From: Tsukamurella spumae
Lineage (GTDB): Bacteria > Actinomycetota > Actinomycetes > Mycobacteriales > Mycobacteriaceae
Direction: 5' to 3'
NCBI RefSeq assembly: GCF_012396015.1
Contig: NZ_JAAXOQ010000016.1
Location: 1-64,000, forward strand
Length of the DNA: 64,000 bases
The notes below the pieces were generated by a model. It did no database searches. It was not told the DNA's origin and worked only from the letters and a program-made list of their open reading frames with translations. The first letter of the stretch is position 1. Every line of letters begins with the position of its first letter. A program made the translations under genes and the position numbers. Below are positions 1 to 10,050 of the stretch, in pieces.

Positions 1-256
1 CCGCGGCCAACCGCTGCCGCGCCTGCACCGCCTCCCGGTAGTTCGCCGGCTGGGCCAGGTACTGCGCCTCATCATCGGCGTAGAGGGCGCGATGCAAGGC
101 GTACACGGCCGTCATCGTGCGGCAGTACGCGACACACTCCGCCCGGCGCTGTTCGAACAACACCTCCGCCACCGCACCATCCGCACCCCGGGCATCGACC
201 AGCCCCTGAGGGATCAGATCCTCAGGGAGACTGCGTAATACCTCCGGTAGCGCCAT
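1..256 (-). CDS. DUF222/13E12-repeat (HNH-type) protein, 5' part only
   Basis: The ATG at 256 opens a frame that runs off the left window edge, giving 85 residues with no stop. The start reads MALPEVLRSLPEDL, and further on are YCRTMTAVYALHRAL and PANYREAVQARQRLAA. This helical N-terminus resembles the DUF222 (13E12 repeat) proteins of mycobacteria and relatives, which usually end in an HNH endonuclease domain. That domain would lie outside the window. These families are multicopy and often near mobile DNA. An in-frame ATG at 277 is followed at once by TAG, so it is excluded. A TATCAT hexamer lies 6 bases upstream. The family call rests on remembered similarity of a short segment. Confidence 0.6.
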   Translation of the reverse strand, partial: MALPEVLRSLPEDLIPQGLVDARGADGAVAEVLFEQRRAECVAYCRTMTAVYALHRALYADDEAQYLAQPANYREAVQARQRLAA

Positions 257-262
257 GCCACC

Positions 263-268
263 ATGATA
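263..268 (-). promoter_or_regulatory. putative -10 element (TATCAT) of the DUF222 gene
   Basis: TATCAT on the minus strand ends 6 bases before the ATG at 256, the spacing expected for a leaderless transcript. No convincing -35 is visible. An inverted repeat GTTCGA/TCGAAC (278-283 and 297-302) lies just upstream and could bind a regulator. Inference only. Confidence 0.35.
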
Positions 269-345
269 CGCCTACATGTTCGATCGCGCCATGTTTTCGA
301 ACCCGATGCGGCGCAGAAATCGGGAGTACTGCGGGGCGACGCCGC

Positions 346-2379
346 TCATGGAGTCAGACCACGCCACTCGAGCAGGGGCGCGATATCGGGATCGCCGCCG
401 CGGAAGTCGCGGTAGGCCTGCGAGGCGTCGACGCTGCCGCCGCGGGAGAGCACTGCGGCGCGCAGCTTCTCGCCGTTCTCCCGCGTCGGGCCGTCGTGCG
501 CGGTGAACCAGGCGGCGGCATCGGCGTCGAGCACCTCGGACCAGATGTAGCTGTAGTACCCGGCGCTGTAGCCACCCGAGAAGATGTGGTTGAAGAACGG
601 GCCGCGGTAGCGGGGCGGCACGCCGGGCACGTCGAGCCCGGCGTCGGCGAGGGCCGCCGCCTCGAAGGCCTCGACATCGGCGACGACGGTGCCCGGCTCG
701 ATCGTGTGCCACGCCAGGTCGATGACGGCCGCGGCGAGGTACTCGACGGTGCCGAATCCCTCACCGCGCGTCCCGGGCTCGAGCACCGAGCGGCGAAGCC
801 CCTCGGGCAGCGGCTCCCCCGTCGCGTGATGCCGGGCGTAGCCGTCGAGGATCGAAGGCCACGCGGCGAACATCTCGTTGAACTGCGAGGGGAACTCGAC
901 GAAGTCGCGCGGCACGCTCGTCCCCGAGAAGTACGGATAGGTCACCTCCGAGAGCAGGCCGTGCAGGGCGTGCCCGAACTCGTGGAAGACGGTGGTCACC
1001 TCGTCGCGGCTGAGCAGCGCGGGCCGCCCGTCCGGCGGGCGGACGACGTTGCAGACGTTGATGATCACCGGCTGCGCATCGAGCAGGCGCGGCTGGTCCA
1101 CGAAGCTCGTCATCCACGCTCCGCCCCGCTTGCTGGGGCGGGCGAAGTAGTCCCCGATGAACAGGCCGAGCGGCGCACCGTCGGGCCCCGTGACCTGCCA
1201 CGCGCGCGCGTCCGGGTGGTGCAGCCCGAGATCCGTGCGCTCGACGAAGCCCAACCCGTACATCCGGGAGGCGGCCTCGAAGACGCCCTTCTCGATCACG
1301 TTGTCGAGCGCCAGGTACTCGTTCAGCGCGGGTCCGGATCCGCCCTCGTCGGCCCCGGCCCGCTGCTCGGCGATGCGCGCGTAGAAGGGCCAGTCCCAGG
1401 CCTCGATCCCGTGGTCCGCAATCTCTTCCAGCTCGGCGCGCTCGGCGGTGGCATTGCGCGCGGCGGGCACGGCCAGGTCGCGCAGCATGCCGAGGGCAGC
1501 CTCCGCCGTGCCGGCGGTCTGGTCGGCGATCTGGTACGCCGCGTGGTGCGGGTACCCGAACAACGCCGCGCGCTCGGCCCGCAGGCCGGCGATGCGGGTG
1601 ATGAGTTCGCGGGTGTCGTTCTCGCCTCCCCGCGCGTTGCGGCCCGACGACGCCTCGTACACCCTGCGCCGCGACGCACGGCTGGTCAGGCGCGCGAGGT
1701 TCGGCTGGTTCAGCGGGTAGCCGAGGGCCAGGAGGTACCCGTCCTGCCCCGCCGCCTCGGCGGCGGCGCGGGCCCCGGCGATCGCGTCGGCGCCCAGCCC
1801 GTCGAGCTCGGCCTCGGTCGCGAAATGCACTGCGGAGGCGTTCGTCTCGGCGAGGGTACGGCGCGAGAACTCGGTGGTGAGCTCGGCGAGCTCGGTGTTG
1901 ATGACCCGCAGCCGCTCCTGGGCGGCACCGTCGAGCCCGGCCCCCGCGCGGGTGAACCGGAGGTGGTAGCGCTCGAGCAGCCGAAGCTGCTCGGGGTCGA
2001 GGCCCAATTCGCCGCGCCGGGAGTGCAGCGCGTCCACCCGGCCGAAGAGCGCCGCGTCCATGAGGATGGCGTCGAAGTGCGCCGACCACAGCGGCGAGAC
2101 CGCGGCCTGCGCGGCTTCCAACGCATCCGTGCGGTCGGTGGAGGTCAGCGAGAAGAACACGGCCGCAACGCGCCCGAGGTCCTGCCCCGCGCGCTCCATC
2201 GCCTCGACGGTGTTGGCGAACGTGGCGGGCTCGGCAGCGCCGGCGATCGCCGCGATCTCCCGACGATGCCGGGCGAACCCCTCGGCGAAGGCCGCCTCGA
2301 AGTCCGTGTCCGCGAACGCGGCGAAGTCCGGCAGGGCGAAGGGCAGGGTGCTGGGGGCGAGAACGGCATCGACGGTCAC
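346..2379 (-). CDS. dcp: peptidyl-dipeptidase, M3 family (Dcp-like)
   Basis: This 677-residue protein is close to the usual length of peptidyl-dipeptidase Dcp, a cytosolic zinc peptidase that removes dipeptides from the C-terminus of oligopeptides. The zinc site HEFGH is at residues 466-470, with the third ligand probably E495 in the FVEFPSQFNE segment. The Tyr-rich substrate-binding segment near the C-terminus (NHIFSGGYSAGYYSYIWSE) is also present. The start is GTG at 2379; the N-terminus lacks a signal peptide, which fits a cytoplasmic enzyme. It stands alone, with the pentapeptide gene ending 33 bases upstream on the same strand. M3A oligopeptidase is the alternative name; Dcp fits best by length and motifs. 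Confidence 0.9.
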   Translation of the reverse strand: MTVDAVLAPSTLPFALPDFAAFADTDFEAAFAEGFARHRREIAAIAGAAEPATFANTVEAMERAGQDLGRVAAVFFSLTSTDRTDALEAAQAAVSPLWSAHFDAILMDAALFGRVDALHSRRGELGLDPEQLRLLERYHLRFTRAGAGLDGAAQERLRVINTELAELTTEFSRRTLAETNASAVHFATEAELDGLGADAIAGARAAAEAAGQDGYLLALGYPLNQPNLARLTSRASRRRVYEASSGRNARGGENDTRELITRIAGLRAERAALFGYPHHAAYQIADQTAGTAEAALGMLRDLAVPAARNATAERAELEEIADHGIEAWDWPFYARIAEQRAGADEGGSGPALNEYLALDNVIEKGVFEAASRMYGLGFVERTDLGLHHPDARAWQVTGPDGAPLGLFIGDYFARPSKRGGAWMTSFVDQPRLLDAQPVIINVCNVVRPPDGRPALLSRDEVTTVFHEFGHALHGLLSEVTYPYFSGTSVPRDFVEFPSQFNEMFAAWPSILDGYARHHATGEPLPEGLRRSVLEPGTRGEGFGTVEYLAAAVIDLAWHTIEPGTVVADVEAFEAAALADAGLDVPGVPPRYRGPFFNHIFSGGYSAGYYSYIWSEVLDADAAAWFTAHDGPTRENGEKLRAAVLSRGGSVDASQAYRDFRGGDPDIAPLLEWRGLTP

Positions 2380-2412
2380 ACCCCGAACCTACCCGGGCGG
2401 GCTCCGTCGACC

Positions 2413-3066
2413 TCAGTCAGTGACGCTGATCCCGAAGTGCGCGGCGAACACCTCCGCCAGGCCGACGACCTGCAGGTGCGACATCGTCGCCCCGGCGATG
2501 CCCTCGATCCCGCGGATCCGCTCCACCTGCAGACCGCGCAGGTCCACGTGCTGCAGCTTCGCTCGGGTCGCGTCGAGCTCGCCCGCGCGGCAGTCCTCGA
2601 ACGCCACCCGGGTGAGAGTCGCGTCGCCGGCGTCGATGCCGTCGAGCACGCACTCCCGGAACACGACATCGGTGAGCGCGGCACCCCGCAGGTTCACGAA
2701 GCCGAGACGGACGCCGGTGAAGACGACGGAGCGCAACGTGGAGTCCATCAGCTCGACGGCGCCGATGCGGGCATCGTCGACCTCGACCTGCCGGAAGGTC
2801 GAGCGAGAGGCCCGGAAGCCCGTCGCGAACAGTGAGGAGATGCGGGTCTCGAGGAACGCGGACTCGGTGAACACCGCGTCGCGGACCTCCCACCCGACGA
2901 GCTCGCACTCGCTGAAGGTGATCCCGCCGAGGTCGCGGCCCTTGACCGTCGGCTGGGCGAAGCGCTGCCGGTCGTGGACGTCGCCCGGGACGAGATCGTC
3001 GGTGACGCCGTCCTCGAGGTCCGGCAGGCGCAGCGGCGCGACCTTCGGCGCGACGAGGCCGGCCAT
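2413..3066 (-). CDS. pentapeptide repeat-containing protein
   Basis: This 217-residue protein is built mostly of five-residue repeats of the A(D/N)LXX type, for example SECEL, DAVFTES, STLRSVVFTG, VNLRGAAL and VAFEDCR. The fold expected is a right-handed quadrilateral beta-helix. The start is the ATG at 3066 (MAGLVAPKVAPLRLP), which overlaps the stop of the nitronate monooxygenase gene by one base (TGATG), so the two are translationally coupled. A longer open frame upstream has Arg-rich shadow composition and was not used. Some family members, such as MfpA, mimic DNA and protect gyrase; nothing here shows that function. Confidence 0.8.
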   Translation of the reverse strand: MAGLVAPKVAPLRLPDLEDGVTDDLVPGDVHDRQRFAQPTVKGRDLGGITFSECELVGWEVRDAVFTESAFLETRISSLFATGFRASRSTFRQVEVDDARIGAVELMDSTLRSVVFTGVRLGFVNLRGAALTDVVFRECVLDGIDAGDATLTRVAFEDCRAGELDATRAKLQHVDLRGLQVERIRGIEGIAGATMSHLQVVGLAEVFAAHFGISVTD

Positions 3067-4037
3067 CAGCCGAGCACCTCGGCGACGGCACGAAGCCGGG
3101 ACTCCGCGTCCGCGGCGATCGACGCCACCACCTCGCGGGCGGGGCGCACCTCGTCGACGAGGCCCGCGGCCTGTCCGGCGTAGACGACACCGATCTCGGG
3201 GATGGCCCCGTCGTACGCGGCGCTGACGGCTTCCTCGCTGCCGGACGAGGCGTCCACCCCGTCGCCGTCGTGCCACCGGGCGGTGAAGTCATTGGTGAGC
3301 GCGCGTCCGAACCACCGGTTCTCGGGCCAGGGCTGATGCCGGGCCTTGTCGAAGACATCGGTGTAGACCGTGTCCTCGCTGCGGGCCTTGAGCAACGCGG
3401 GGATCGCGTACTCGGGGCCGACGGTCTCGGGCGAGGCGAGCAGCGCCGTGCCGATCAGCGCGCCCTGCGCCCCGGCCGCCAGCACCGCCGCCAGGCCCGC
3501 ACCGCTGCCGATGCCGCCGGCCGCCAGCACGGGGAGATCGGTGGCGCGGAGCACCTCCTGCAGCAGGGGCAGGGTGGCGATGCGGCCGGTGTGCCCGCCG
3601 GCCTCACCACCCTGGGCGACGACCGCGTCCACGCCGGCCGCCTCCACCTCGCGCAGATCCTCGAGGGAGTTGATCTGCGAGATCACCACAGCCCCCGCGT
3701 CCTTGACGCGCTGGACGAACGGCGCGGGATCGCCGAAGGACAACGAGACCAGCTTCGGCCGCGCCGCCAGGACGGAGTCCAGCAGCTCGGGGCTGTCCGC
3801 CAGCGACCAGGTCTGCAGGCCGAATGCCAGCGGCGCGTCTTCGCCGGCGGCCGCGCGAATGACGCGCAGCTGCTCGTCGATCCACTCGGCGGTGGCGTAC
3901 CGGGCGGCGCCGATCATGCCCAGCCCGCCCGCCGCTGTCACCTGCCCGGCGAGCTCGCCCCCGGCACGGCCCCCCATGGGGGCACCGAGGATCGGCAGGT
4001 CGATGTTCAGGGTGCGCGTCAGCCAGGTGTTCCACAC
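3066..4037 (-). CDS. nitronate monooxygenase family flavoprotein
   Basis: This 323-residue FMN-dependent TIM barrel has the ILGAPMGG motif near the N-terminus and the conserved QGGEAGGHTG segment, whose His is the catalytic base of class I enzymes. IGSGAGLAAVLAAGAQGALIG is the phosphate-binding region of FMN. These enzymes oxidise alkyl nitronates such as propionate-3-nitronate. The family was formerly called 2-nitropropane dioxygenase, and actinobacteria carry many paralogues of unknown substrate. The start is GTG at 4037; a TAGCCT hexamer lies 7 bases upstream. It is co-transcribed with the pentapeptide gene and divergent from the winged-helix gene. Confidence 0.85.
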   Translation of the reverse strand: MWNTWLTRTLNIDLPILGAPMGGRAGGELAGQVTAAGGLGMIGAARYATAEWIDEQLRVIRAAAGEDAPLAFGLQTWSLADSPELLDSVLAARPKLVSLSFGDPAPFVQRVKDAGAVVISQINSLEDLREVEAAGVDAVVAQGGEAGGHTGRIATLPLLQEVLRATDLPVLAAGGIGSGAGLAAVLAAGAQGALIGTALLASPETVGPEYAIPALLKARSEDTVYTDVFDKARHQPWPENRWFGRALTNDFTARWHDGDGVDASSGSEEAVSAAYDGAIPEIGVVYAGQAAGLVDEVRPAREVVASIAADAESRLRAVAEVLG

Positions 4038-4073
4038 ACCGACGAGGCTACGCCCGTGGCAGGATCATCACTC

Positions 4074-5189
4074 GTGGCCGTATCTGTGGACCCCGAGATC
4101 CGCCGTCTCCGCGCCCTCCGGCTCCGCGCGCAGGGTCTGGTGCCCGGTGTGCGGGACTGGCGCACAGCGCAGGACGCCGCGCGCGGGATGCTCGCGATCC
4201 AGGCGCAGGACGGCGCGGCGGCCCGGTTCGCCCTCTCCCTGCGCGCCGCGGATCGTCCCTCCGACGCCGCCGTCCTCGCCGATCTCGCGGAGCGGCGCCT
4301 CGTCCGGAACCGCCCGGCTCGCGGGACCCTCCAGATCACTGCGCCCGACGACGTGCACTGGCTCAGTGCCGCGCTCACCGAGCGTTCGCGGGCCGAGGCG
4401 GCCAAACGGCGTCCGGCACTCGGGCTCTCGGACGCCATGGTCGACGGTGCCGAGCGGACCATCCGCGCGGAGCTGGCGGGCGGAAGAGTTCTCACGCGTC
4501 CACAGCTCGTGGAGGCGTGCGCGCAGAACGGGGTCGTCCTCGACAACGGTCAGGCGGGGCACGTGCTGCGGCACCTCACCGAGCTCATGGCGATCGTGTT
4601 CGCCGATCCGGCCTCGAAGACCGATGCCTTCGCCCTGGCCGACGAGTGGGTCGCGGAACGCCGGGAGCCGGATCACGCACTGGGAGAGATGGTCTCGCGG
4701 TTCGTCACCGCCCGCGGTCCGGTGACCCGGCAGGACATCGGCAAGTGGGCCTACCTGCCGATGGGATCCGTCGACGAGGGCCTCGCCGCCGCGGGCCCCG
4801 CCGTCGGCACCGTCGAGCTGGCGGGCACCACTTACCTGGTCGCGCCCGGCACCGTCGACATCACCGATGCGGAGGTCGACGAGGCGCTCGCCGAGCCCCT
4901 TCTCCTCCCCGGCTTCGACGAGTACATCATCGGATACGGTTCCCGCGCACCGCAGCTCGACGAGCGGTATCTGGCGCGGATCATCCCCGGCCGCAACGGG
5001 GTCTTCAAGCCGATGATCGTCGTCGACGGCGAGATCGTGGGCATCTGGAGCCGCAAGGCCACGGCGAAGAAGGTCACCGTCGCGCTGGAGCCCTTCACCT
5101 CGCTCACCGCTGCCGCGAAGCGACGACTCGCCGGGCCGGTGCGCGATTACGGGCGGTTCCTCGGGCTCAAGGCGCAGCTAGCGCCGTAG
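4074..5189 (+). CDS. winged-helix DNA-binding protein, AlkZ/YcaQ (HTH_42) family
   Basis: This 371-residue protein has the HTH_42 architecture: three tandem winged-helix units. Family members AlkZ and YcaQ are DNA glycosylases that unhook interstrand crosslinks, using a QxQ or QxD catalytic pair. Here Q43-A-Q45 (LAIQAQDG) sits at the expected position near the N-terminus. Other family marks are RGTLQITAPDDVHWL and LLPGFDEYIIGYGSR. The GTG at 4074 gives the natural N-terminus MAVSVDPEIRRLRALRLR; the frame is open upstream over the opposite gene but encodes nothing plausible there. Glycosylase activity is inferred from the family, since most actinobacterial homologues are untested. Confidence 0.8.
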   Translation: MAVSVDPEIRRLRALRLRAQGLVPGVRDWRTAQDAARGMLAIQAQDGAAARFALSLRAADRPSDAAVLADLAERRLVRNRPARGTLQITAPDDVHWLSAALTERSRAEAAKRRPALGLSDAMVDGAERTIRAELAGGRVLTRPQLVEACAQNGVVLDNGQAGHVLRHLTELMAIVFADPASKTDAFALADEWVAERREPDHALGEMVSRFVTARGPVTRQDIGKWAYLPMGSVDEGLAAAGPAVGTVELAGTTYLVAPGTVDITDAEVDEALAEPLLLPGFDEYIIGYGSRAPQLDERYLARIIPGRNGVFKPMIVVDGEIVGIWSRKATAKKVTVALEPFTSLTAAAKRRLAGPVRDYGRFLGLKAQLAP

Positions 5190-5200
5190 GCCGGAACGAC

Positions 5201-5668
5201 TCACGAGGACGCTCCGGCCACCGGCGCCTGCACCTGCACCTGCACCGCGTCGACCAGGGGCCGCAGCTCGGGTTGCTCCGCCGCTTCGGCCAGCGCATCC
5301 CGCAGCACCCGTTCCTGGGTCGGACGTGCCGCCGTGAGCAGGTCCCACCCGGCGGGGGTGAGCTCGGTGTAGATGCCGCGACGGTCGTCCGCGCACAGGA
5401 TCCGGGTCAACAGACCCCGATCCTCGAGCCGGGTGACCAGGCGCGTCGTGGCACTGCTGGACAGCGCCGCGGCCCGCGCGAGCTGACGCATCCGCATGTG
5501 CCAGCCGTCCTGCCGGCTCAGTGCGTCGAGCACGGTGAACTCGACAACGGACAGGTCGTGCCCGGCCTGCAAGGAGCGCTCGAGATCGTTCTCGATCAGC
5601 GCGTGCAGCGCGACCAGCGTGCGCCACCCCCGTGCGCGGATCTCCACCGCATCGTCGGCGATACCCAT
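5201..5668 (-). CDS. MarR-family transcriptional regulator
   Basis: This protein of about 155 residues has the MarR winged helix: recognition helix in ARAAALSSSATTRLVTRLEDRG, then the wing RILCADDRRGIYTELTPAG. The ATG at 5668 has an AAAGGGG ribosome-binding site 7-8 bases upstream; an in-frame ATG at 5701 would add 11 residues and cannot be excluded. It is divergent from the MFS gene, with repeated GTGTGCAACTA elements between them. That is the usual layout of a local drug-responsive repressor controlling itself and an efflux pump. Confidence 0.88.
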   Translation of the reverse strand: MGIADDAVEIRARGWRTLVALHALIENDLERSLQAGHDLSVVEFTVLDALSRQDGWHMRMRQLARAAALSSSATTRLVTRLEDRGLLTRILCADDRRGIYTELTPAGWDLLTAARPTQERVLRDALAEAAEQPELRPLVDAVQVQVQAPVAGASS

Positions 5669-5724
5669 GGCCCGCGCCCCTTTCGTCGTGACCACGAGCA
5701 TACCACCTTGCGAGGATTAGCCGC

Positions 5725-5785
5725 GTGTGCAACTATCTATCTCGTTGTGTGTGCAACTACTGCAGACGCTGGTGATTGCAGACGC
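5725..5785. promoter_or_regulatory. probable MarR operator region with direct and inverted repeats
   Basis: GTGTGCAACTA occurs twice, at 5725-5735 and 5749-5759, 24 bases apart. The second copy forms an inverted repeat GTTG-N6-CAAC at 5744-5757. A second direct repeat, TGCAGACGC, follows at 5761-5769 and 5777-5785. The site lies between the divergent marR and MFS starts, so binding could repress both. Seen in sequence; the binding protein is inferred. Confidence 0.6.
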
Positions 5786-5816
5786 GCCAATTATCCCGAC
5801 TCCCTAAGGAACCCTC

Positions 5817-7007
5817 ATGCCCATCGCGCTGTTCGCGCTCGCCCTCGGGGGCTTCGGCATCGGACTGACCGAGTTCGTCATCATGGGACTGCTCCCCGAG
5901 GTCGCGCGCGACTTCGCCGTCAGCGAGACCGTGGCCGGCTACCTGATCTCCGGCTACGCCCTGTCCGTGGCCGTCGGCGGCATCATCCTCACCGCGGCAC
6001 TCGGCCGGGTCAACCGCAAGCACGCCCTCCTCGGACTCCTCGTCCTGTTCATCGTGGGCAACATGATGTCGGCACTCGCCGGCACCTACGAGCTCATGCT
6101 GGCGGGCCGCATCGTCGCAGCGCTGTGCCACGGCGCGTTCTTCGGCATCGGCGCCGTCGTGGCGGCGGACCTCGTGGCCGAGAACCGTCGCGCCGCAGCG
6201 ATCTCCATCATGTTCGCCGGCCTGACCGTCTCGAACGTCCTCGGCGTGCCGCTCGGCACCTTCCTCGGCCAGGCCGCGGGCTGGCGCTCGACCTTCTGGG
6301 CCATCACGATCATCGGCGTCCTCGCCCTGATCGGCATCGCCGCACTCGTGCAGAACACCCCGGCCGCGGCGACAGGCGGCAACCCGTTCGCCGAGTTCCG
6401 GATCTTCCGCAGCCGACAGGTGTGGCTCTCGATGCTCGTCACGGTGCTCGGCTACGGCGGCATGTTCGGCGCCTTCACCTACATCGCGTTCACCCTCACC
6501 GAGGTCGGCGGCTTCGCGTCCTCGTCCGTGCCGTGGCTGCTCGTGCTGTTCGGCGCCGGCCTGTTCGTCGGCAACCTGCTCGGCGGGCGCGCGGCGGACC
6601 GCAACCTGCCGCTCACGCTCATCGCGCTGCTCGCCGCGCTGACCGTGGTCCTCGGCGTGTTCGCGCTGACCGCCACCTCGCAGGTCGCGACCGTCGTCGC
6701 CCTGGTCCTCATGGGCGCCTTCGGCTTCGCCACCGTGCCCGGCCTGCAGATGCGCATCATGAACCACGCCGACGACGCCCCCACGCTGGCCTCCGGCGCC
6801 AACATCGCCGCCTTCAACCTGGGCAACGCCTTCGGCGCCTGGGCCGGCGGGCTCACGCTCGCCGCCGGACTCGGCTACGTCTCGCCGCTCTGGGTGGGCG
6901 CGGGCATCACCCTCGCCGGCCTGGTCGCGTACCTCATCGCGGCCCGCGTCCGCGGCGGCGAGTTCGACCGGTCCACCGTGGCGGCGCCGGACCCCGTCGC
7001 CGCTTGA
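5817..7007 (+). CDS. MFS transporter, DHA1-type drug efflux
   Basis: This 396-residue protein has about 12 hydrophobic segments and the drug:H+ antiporter (DHA1) signature region GYLISGYALSVAVGG and GRVNRKHALLG (motif A). It resembles the Cmx/CmlR and AraJ-like efflux proteins of actinobacteria, which export chloramphenicol-like compounds or sugars. The ATG at 5817 is preceded by AAGGA at 5806-5810. It is divergent from marR with operator-like repeats between, so it is probably induced when its substrate releases MarR. The substrate is not evident from sequence. Confidence 0.88.
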   Translation: MPIALFALALGGFGIGLTEFVIMGLLPEVARDFAVSETVAGYLISGYALSVAVGGIILTAALGRVNRKHALLGLLVLFIVGNMMSALAGTYELMLAGRIVAALCHGAFFGIGAVVAADLVAENRRAAAISIMFAGLTVSNVLGVPLGTFLGQAAGWRSTFWAITIIGVLALIGIAALVQNTPAAATGGNPFAEFRIFRSRQVWLSMLVTVLGYGGMFGAFTYIAFTLTEVGGFASSSVPWLLVLFGAGLFVGNLLGGRAADRNLPLTLIALLAALTVVLGVFALTATSQVATVVALVLMGAFGFATVPGLQMRIMNHADDAPTLASGANIAAFNLGNAFGAWAGGLTLAAGLGYVSPLWVGAGITLAGLVAYLIAARVRGGEFDRSTVAAPDPVAA

Positions 7008-7045
7008 GAACCGACCCCTGACCATCCCCACACGGCGATGATCTA

Positions 7046-7059
7046 CGGCCTCGAGGCCG
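7046..7059. terminator. perfect 14-base palindrome between convergent genes
   Basis: CGGCCTCGAGGCCG lies in the 90-base gap between the convergent MFS and CDF genes. It could act as a bidirectional hairpin, but there is no T-run. The rest of the gap (7008-7097) holds only a 12-codon frame, 7038-7076, of no clear meaning. Confidence 0.3.
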
Positions 7060-7097
7060 ACGGCCGCAACGGCTGAGCGTGCGGCGGGCCGGTCGAC

Positions 7098-8036
7098 TCA
7101 GTCCAGCCGCCAGTCCTCGTACGCCCGCGGATCGTCGATCGGTTCGATGTGCACGGTGATCCGCAGGTCGTCGAAGAGGGCGTCGAGGTCCGCCTCGACC
7201 TCCTCGGTGACGTCGTGGGCGCGCTGCACCGTCCAGTCGCCGGGCACGAGCATGTGCATCTGCAGGAAGCGCTCGTGCCCGGACTCGCGGGTCCGGATGT
7301 CGTGGAAGTCGATGCCCGCGGCGCGGTGGCGGTCGAGCACCTCGTCGATCTGCGCCCGATCCTCGGTCGGCAGCGCGGCGTCCATGAGGCCGGCGCCCGA
7401 CTGCCACACCAGGCGCGCCCCGACCACCAGGATGTTCACCGCCACGGCGATGGCGATGAGCGGGTCCAGCGGCAACCATCCGGTGAGCGCGACGAGCACC
7501 ACACCCACGATCACCCCGGCCGTGGTCCACACGTCCGTGATCAGGTGCTTGCCGTCGGCCTGCAGCGCGTGCGAGCGGTGCCGTCGGCCCACCCGGATCA
7601 GGTAGAGCCCGACGAGCCCGTTGAGCACCGTCGCCGCCACGGAGATCCCGAGACCGAGGCCCACCTGCTCGAGTTCCCGCGGATTCAGCAACCGGTCCAC
7701 CGCGGAGACGATGATGACCACCGCGGCCACCACGATCATCACGCCCTCGAGCACCGCCGAGAAGTACTCGGCCTTGGTGTGCCCGAAGTTGTGGTCGTGG
7801 TCCGCCGGCTTGGCCACCACCTTGAGCGCGACGAACGCCGTGATCGCCGCGACCACGTTCACCGAGGACTCGGCGGCGTCCGACAGGAGGCCCACCGACC
7901 CGGTCAGCCGCCACGCGAGGATCTTCAGTGCGATCACGACCAGCGAGGTCACGATCGAGAGCAGGGCGAAGCGCGAGAGGTCCTGCCGGACGCGGGGACC
8001 CGCGCCCGGGGCTGCCGGGCTCGACGGTGCGGTCAC
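7098..8036 (-). CDS. cation diffusion facilitator family metal transporter
   Basis: This 312-residue protein has six predicted membrane segments followed by a cytoplasmic domain of about 90 residues. The metal-site helices show SDAAESSVN in TM2 and HLITD in TM5. A His/Asp-rich loop (DHDHNFGH) follows TM2. The family exports divalent cations (Zn, Fe, Mn, Co) by proton antiport. The C-terminal domain (VHIEPIDDP) is the usual ferredoxin-like dimerisation fold. It lies 10 bases downstream of lepA on the same strand, so read-through co-transcription is likely. Metal specificity cannot be fixed from these motifs. Confidence 0.88.
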   Translation of the reverse strand: MTAPSSPAAPGAGPRVRQDLSRFALLSIVTSLVVIALKILAWRLTGSVGLLSDAAESSVNVVAAITAFVALKVVAKPADHDHNFGHTKAEYFSAVLEGVMIVVAAVVIIVSAVDRLLNPRELEQVGLGLGISVAATVLNGLVGLYLIRVGRRHRSHALQADGKHLITDVWTTAGVIVGVVLVALTGWLPLDPLIAIAVAVNILVVGARLVWQSGAGLMDAALPTEDRAQIDEVLDRHRAAGIDFHDIRTRESGHERFLQMHMLVPGDWTVQRAHDVTEEVEADLDALFDDLRITVHIEPIDDPRAYEDWRLD

Positions 8037-8046
8037 CGTCGGGACA

Positions 8047-9945
<1,899 letters not shown>

Positions 9946-10050
9946 ACGTCACCCTCCAGTTTCTCATGCCGCCGCGAGTGCTCGCACCGCGGTGACCCAG
10001 TACCTGGGACTTCGCCCCGGTTCACCCCCGTCGCGGTAGCGTCGAACGGC

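Noticed and set aside
496-2835. Long open frames antisense to dcp and many other genes.
   Set aside because: Their composition (Arg, Gly, Pro, His rich) and lack of domains mark them as shadows of high third-position GC.
3270-4073. A 268-codon upstream extension of the winged-helix gene.
   Set aside because: It lies antisense to the nitronate monooxygenase gene and has shadow composition; the GTG at 4074 starts the conserved domain.
7038-7076. A 12-codon open frame in the MFS-CDF gap.
   Set aside because: No ribosome-binding site and no recognisable product; probably chance in GC-rich DNA, though a gene remnant is possible.
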